From Candidatus Eiseniibacteriota bacterium (lineage in GTDB: Bacteria; Eisenbacteria; RBG-16-71-46; SZUA-252), in NCBI GenBank assembly GCA_005893265.1, contig VBOX01000084.1:1-56735 (forward strand): a stretch of 56,735 bases of DNA, in the 5' to 3' direction. The notes under the pieces were generated by a model. It saw nothing but the letters and a program-made list of their open reading frames with translations, was not told where the DNA came from and searched no databases. The position numbers and the translations under genes are program-made. Of the stretch, positions 52,919-56,735 are shown piece by piece (positions within the stretch are counted from its first letter, which is position 1; each line of letters starts with the position of its first letter).

Positions 52919-53685
52919 GAACCGGAAGGGGGCGAGGACCCAGAGGGGACGGCGGATGCCGGGGCGCCGCTCAGGGCGCGGCGGGTGGCCTGATCGCTTT
53001 CGATCTTACCGTCCCTGAGCCGGACGATGCGCTCCGCGTTGGCCGCGACGTCCTCCTCGTGGGTCACGAGGATCACGGTGTTCCCTCCCTGGTGTACCCG
53101 GTCCAGGAGGGCCATGATCTCGAGTCCGGTCTTGGAATCCAGGTTTCCGGTCGGCTCGTCCGCGAGCACGATCGAAGGCTCGTTGACGAGAGCGCGCGCG
53201 ATCGCGACGCGTTGGCGCTGGCCGCCCGAGAGCTCGTTCGGGCGGTGGTGCATGCGCTCGGCGAGTCCGACCAGGCCGAGCATTTCGCGCGCACGCTCCC
53301 GGCGAGCCCGCTTGGGACGCCCCGCGTAGACCAGGGGTAGCTCCACGTTGTGAAGCGCGTCGGCTCGGGCGAGCAGGTTGAAGGTCTGGAAGATGAATCC
53401 AACCTCCTGATTTCGGATTCGCGCCAGCTCGTCGTCGTCTCGATCCCTGATCTCGGTTCCGCGCAGCTTGTAGGAGCCGCTCGTGGGCGTATCGAGGCAG
53501 CCGATGATGTTCATGAGGGTGGATTTCCCCGAGCCGGACGGCCCCATGATCGCGACGTACTCTCCCCGTTTGATCTGGAGCGAAACGCCGTCGAGCGCGT
53601 TCACCTCCGAAGCACCCATCTGATAGACCTTGTGGATCTCGGCAAGCTCGATGAGCGCGCCGTCTGCGCTAGCTGGTTGGTTCAC
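52915..53685 (-). CDS. MacB/LolD-like ABC transporter ATP-binding protein
   Basis: A 256-residue ATPase with Walker [24 protein letters not shown] (Q-loop), [30 protein letters not shown] and VTHEEDVA. It is of the MacB/LolD group that powers mechanotransmission rather than substrate transport across the inner membrane. The GTG start overlaps the adaptor stop as GTGA. The Pro/Ser-rich tail after DGKIESD is dispensable-looking. Confidence 0.93.
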   Translation of the reverse strand: MNQPASADGALIELAEIHKVYQMGASEVNALDGVSLQIKRGEYVAIMGPSGSGKSTLMNIIGCLDTPTSGSYKLRGTEIRDRDDDELARIRNQEVGFIFQTFNLLARADALHNVELPLVYAGRPKRARRERAREMLGLVGLAERMHHRPNELSGGQRQRVAIARALVNEPSIVLADEPTGNLDSKTGLEIMALLDRVHQGGNTVILVTHEEDVAANAERIVRLRDGKIESDQATRRALSGAPASAVPSGSSPPSGS

Positions 53686-54980
53686 CGTTTCTCGCCCTTC
53701 TTCGCTTTCGGCTCCTCGAGCTTCACCCGGCTGCCGGGCTTGAGCTGACGGAGCACTTTGTTCGGCCCGATGATGACCTTGTCTTTCGGCTTGAGATCCC
53801 CCGACACCTCGAGGTCCGTGTCGCTCGCGATCCCGGTGCGGACCCTGCGGAACTGCGCCTCGCCGTCCACGATCACGAAGACCCCCTTGATCTCCTCGTC
53901 TTTCTTGGCCGGCGCGTCTCCTGCGACCGTTTCGGCGGCCGTGGCCGAGCCCGTCTTGCCGGCGCGTCCCCGTTTGCCGGCCTTCGCCTTCGCCAGCTCT
54001 TCGGACGTGCGGACCACGACGGCCTGGATCGGCACGTGGAGGACGTCCTTCTTCGTGGCGGTCTTGATCTCGACGTCTGCGGTCATGCCCGGACGAAGGG
54101 TCGCGGGAGGGTTGTCGATCATGACGTCCACGACGAAGTTGGTCTGTTGCTCCTGCGTCCCCAGCTCCGACACCTTGGGCGAATTGGCGATTTCAGCGAC
54201 CAGTCCCGTGAGCGTGGTGTCGGGGAGCGCATCGACCTTGACGGAGGCGGTCTGGCCCAGCCGGATCGAGGCGACGTCCGTCTCGTCCACGTCCGCCTCC
54301 ACCTTCATGCGGCGGAGATCGGCGACGCTCAAGATCACGGTGCCTGGGTTGTTCATCGTGCCCACCATCACGATCTCGCCCCGCTCGACGTTGAGCTGGG
54401 TGACGGTGCCGTCGATGGGGGAATGGAAGACCGTCTTTCTCAGATTATCCTGCGCGCTTTGGACCGCCGCTTCGGAGCGCGCGACCTCCTCGCGGTTCAC
54501 GTCGACCCGCGCCTTGTCCGTGTTCCGCTGCGTGCGCGCGGCTTCGATCTCCTCAGGAGAGACCAGCTTCCGCTCGAAGAGCGACTCCTTGCGCTTGAGG
54601 AGGGACTCCGATTGCTCGAGGGAGACCTCGGAGAGCCGAAGGCTGGATTTCGCGGCGTCGAGCGCGGCTTGGCTCTGACGCAGCTGGGCCTGGTACTGCG
54701 TTCCATCGAGCTGGAGCAGGAACTGCCCTTTCCGGACGGAGTCCCCTTCCTTGACCGCCAGCCGCACGACCTCCCCGGGGACGTTGGCGCTGATCTTGAC
54801 CATGGTCTCCGGCTGCACCTTGGCGGGCGCGCGAACGGTGGAGGAGATGTCTCCCATCTTGGCGTCCTCGGCCTGCACGCCGAGGCGTCCCCCCTGCCCC
54901 TTCGAGACGTTGGCGACGACAATCGCCACGAGGAGCAACCCTCCCCCGCCTAGGATCAGCGCCCGCTTAAGGCCCTTCAT
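53682..54980 (-). CDS. MacA-like periplasmic adaptor (membrane fusion protein)
   Basis: A 432-residue HlyD/MacA-type adaptor linking the MacB-like pump to TolC. It has an N-terminal anchor helix ([19 protein letters not shown]), a lipoyl half-motif ([20 protein letters not shown]), a long coiled-coil hairpin (about 95-185), the second lipoyl half ([18 protein letters not shown]), a beta-barrel ([10 protein letters not shown]) and a membrane-proximal domain. A Lys/Ala-rich insertion ([15 protein letters not shown]) interrupts the last domain. It lies 22 bp after the TolC-like gene. Confidence 0.92.
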   Translation of the reverse strand: MKGLKRALILGGGGLLLVAIVVANVSKGQGGRLGVQAEDAKMGDISSTVRAPAKVQPETMVKISANVPGEVVRLAVKEGDSVRKGQFLLQLDGTQYQAQLRQSQAALDAAKSSLRLSEVSLEQSESLLKRKESLFERKLVSPEEIEAARTQRNTDKARVDVNREEVARSEAAVQSAQDNLRKTVFHSPIDGTVTQLNVERGEIVMVGTMNNPGTVILSVADLRRMKVEADVDETDVASIRLGQTASVKVDALPDTTLTGLVAEIANSPKVSELGTQEQQTNFVVDVMIDNPPATLRPGMTADVEIKTATKKDVLHVPIQAVVVRTSEELAKAKAGKRGRAGKTGSATAAETVAGDAPAKKDEEIKGVFVIVDGEAQFRRVRTGIASDTDLEVSGDLKPKDKVIIGPNKVLRQLKPGSRVKLEEPKAKKGEKR

Positions 54981-55002
54981 CTACGGATACCCCCTGGTTC
55001 CC

Positions 55003-56487
55003 CTAATAACGCCGCGATCCAACCGCCTGTTCCAACGCCGCCTCGGCGACGTGGGCGTCCGCGAGCGCTTCCACGTAGCTTTGCTTCGCCTGTGCGAGAT
55101 TCACCTGGGCGTTCAATAGATCCAGGAACGTTCCCGCGCCCAGCTCATAGCGTCCCTTCGAAAAGCTGTAGTCCTCCTCGGCGGAAGCAAGCCCTTCCTT
55201 GGCCACGTCGATGCGCTGGACCGCCTCGCGCATCGAAAGCCAGGCCTGCTGCACCTCGACGGCTACGTCCACTTCGCGCTGGCGGCGCTGCGCCTCGGCC
55301 TCGAGGAGTGTCCCCTTCGCGGATTTCATCCCACCCTCGAGAGCGAACCCGTCGAAGAACGGCAGCGTGAGCCGTACGGTTCCTTGCCACTCCGTCGCGT
55401 AGCGATCGAAGTCGAGGTCGCCGAAACCGGAGACCGACACCCGGTCGGTGATCTTGCTTCGATCGACGGCCAGATCACCGACCACTTTCGGGAGCCGTTC
55501 CGATCGCGCGCCAAAGAGCCCCGATCGCGCGGCCCGTTCGACCGCGCTCGCGCGCGAGAGCTCCGGCCGTGAGGAGAGCGCGGTTCGGACGGATTCGCCG
55601 GAATCGGGAAGCGCGACCCCCTCCCCCAGGGTCGGATCGATCTCGAGCGCCGCACCCGGTTTCACGCCCATGATCTGCTTCAGCTTCGAACGCTGAATCT
55701 CGATCTGGTTGTCGGCGCGGATCCGGTCGAGCTGGGTCGTGGCGCGGCGTGCGCGCGCCTTGAGCACGTCCCCGCGCGCGACGGTCCCGACCTCGAAGAG
55801 CGCTTCCGCCCGCGACTCCTCGTCCCGCGCCAAGCGTTCCGATTCGCGGGCGACCTCGGCCAGCCGCTCCGCCTTGACGAGGGCGAAGTACTGTTGCTTC
55901 ACCGCATAAACGACCCCGTTCCGCGCTTCCGCCTCGGATTCCTCGGCGCCGCGGCGAAGGAGACTCTGCCGGCGCTTCTCGCTCCAGGCCGGAACGCTGA
56001 ACAGGTTGGACCGCACGCCGGCCTCAGCCGTCTGCAGCTGCTCTCGCTTCGTGAGACCCGAGAGCGTGTCCGTAGGCGTGTAGACGACGGTAAGCGAGCT
56101 CTGCTTGTCCGGGACAATGTGATTGTAAATCAGTTGCCCCGTCACCGAGGGCAGAATGCCGCTCCACGCCCGGAGCGCGGAGCCGCGCGCCTGCACCGTG
56201 CGCGCATGGGCGGCGCGCGCGTCGACGTTCCCCTCGAGGGCGGCCGCGACCACCCGAGCCAGGCTCCAGCGTTCCCCCGCACGCGTTTGCGGTCCCGCGG
56301 GTGCAGCGCCGGTAGGCGCGGGCCCTCCGGCCGGCAGGCTGTCCGGAGCGGCCCCCGACGGCGCCTCGACGCGATCGGCGCCCGGCTGCGCCGCGGCCCG
56401 GGCCGGGGGCATCAACGCCATCCAGACCACGATTGCCCCGGTAACCAACGCCGCTTGCGCGCGAAGCGGCTTAAACCCTTCGATCAT
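55003..56487 (-). CDS. TolC-family outer-membrane efflux protein
   Basis: A 494-residue outer-membrane channel. The signal peptide is followed by a Pro/Ala-rich linker (about 30-70), then the duplicated helical TolC repeats: RWSLARVVAAALEGNVD, QLRQ-like barrel strands, LKQIMGVKPGA, and the second copy ending LGAGTFLDLLNAQVNLAQAK. ATG 56487 has GGGGAGG eight bases upstream. It is the first gene of the TolC-MacA-ATPase-permease-permease operon. The exported substrate is unknown. Confidence 0.92.
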   Translation of the reverse strand: MIEGFKPLRAQAALVTGAIVVWMALMPPARAAAQPGADRVEAPSGAAPDSLPAGGPAPTGAAPAGPQTRAGERWSLARVVAAALEGNVDARAAHARTVQARGSALRAWSGILPSVTGQLIYNHIVPDKQSSLTVVYTPTDTLSGLTKREQLQTAEAGVRSNLFSVPAWSEKRRQSLLRRGAEESEAEARNGVVYAVKQQYFALVKAERLAEVARESERLARDEESRAEALFEVGTVARGDVLKARARRATTQLDRIRADNQIEIQRSKLKQIMGVKPGAALEIDPTLGEGVALPDSGESVRTALSSRPELSRASAVERAARSGLFGARSERLPKVVGDLAVDRSKITDRVSVSGFGDLDFDRYATEWQGTVRLTLPFFDGFALEGGMKSAKGTLLEAEAQRRQREVDVAVEVQQAWLSMREAVQRIDVAKEGLASAEEDYSFSKGRYELGAGTFLDLLNAQVNLAQAKQSYVEALADAHVAEAALEQAVGSRRY

Positions 56488-56565
56488 CGCTGCACCTCCC
56501 CTGGTCGGTACGTAGCCCCACCCCTACGTCGCGCGCCGGGAGGGAGTTTCCGAAACACGGTCCAT

Positions 56566-56735
56566 TCACTGCTGAAACGCCGAAAGAGAGACGAGGAGGA
56601 GAAAGCCGGGCAAGACCGCGAGGACGCCGAAGCCAAAGCTCTTCCGCGCCATCACCGAAACGCCCAGGGCCTCGATCGCGGTGGCCCAGAGGAGAAGCGG
56701 ATCGGTGGCCGTGTCCGCCACGTGCATGAAGCGGC
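56566..56735 (-). CDS. C-terminus of a membrane protein (Yip1-like), cut by the window edge
   Basis: The last 55 codons of a gene entering from the right, ending with TGA at 56566. The visible peptide has TDPLLLWATAIEALGVSVMARKS and a terminal helix GVLAVLPGFLLLVSLSAF. The pattern resembles the end of Yip1-domain proteins, but the fragment is too short for a firm call. Confidence 0.6.
   Translation of the reverse strand, partial: RFMHVADTATDPLLLWATAIEALGVSVMARKSFGFGVLAVLPGFLLLVSLSAFQQ

Noticed and set aside
51143-52993. 616-codon plus-strand open frame
   Set aside because: Antisense to the MacB-like permeases; Asp/Arg/His-rich mirror translation.

Overview
The window is GC-rich bacterial chromosome, packed almost entirely on the minus strand. 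Only one convincing gene, an MltD-type lytic transglycosylase at 21063-22502, is on the plus strand. No rRNA, tRNA, insertion sequence, phage gene or CRISPR array was seen. Several features point to an uncultured Gram-negative lineage related to the FCB group, possibly Candidatus Eisenbacteria-like: a PorV-type outer-membrane protein, an M6 protease with a FlgD-like/type IX-like C-terminal sorting domain, an mS38/COX24-like 31-residue protein, a split glycine decarboxylase and a DUF6754 membrane protein. This placement is inference. GTG and TTG starts are common and many gene pairs overlap by 4 nt (GTGA, ATGA or TTGA), so translation is often coupled.

Layout, left to right (transcription mostly right to left). 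1-11120: topA (partial), smg-like gene, secA, a SEC59-type lipid kinase, an Slt70-like transglycosylase and a secreted M6 protease. 11152-15863: purine operon purN-purC-purH-guaA with its own promoter. 15896-20758: comEC and a degenerate PP2C/PEGA membrane protein, divergent from mltD. 22533-26711: tandem glgC paralogues, porV-like gene and a PilZ protein. 26748-30224: rnr, the COX24-like mini-gene, HU and sppA. 30225-30724: non-coding, with a terminator and a possible structured RNA.

30725-37067: a probable operon led by a DUF6754 protein, followed by three other membrane proteins of unknown function, a lipoate ligase, another membrane protein, csp and gpmI. 37207-45300: the glycine cleavage operon gcvT-gcvH-gcvPA-gcvPB, running without a gap into a PH-like membrane protein, a small charged protein, a MutL/GlmL-family ASKHA ATPase and a barrel-sandwich/KOW protein. 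45366-50470: uvrA behind a polar amino-acid ABC transporter. 50520-56487: a TolC-MacA-MacB-like efflux operon. The right edge holds the C-terminus of a membrane protein.

The main points for follow-up are: (1) the four-gene DUF6754 membrane cluster, in which two proteins appear to share a related domain, next to a MutL-family ATPase with no mutase nearby; (2) frame-breaking internal deletions in gcvPB and in one MacB-like permease; (3) a GlgC pair in which one copy has lost the nucleotide-binding residues; (4) promoters whose -10 box lies directly before the start codon at three genes, suggesting leaderless mRNAs; (5) a terminator-bounded structured RNA candidate downstream of gpmI.
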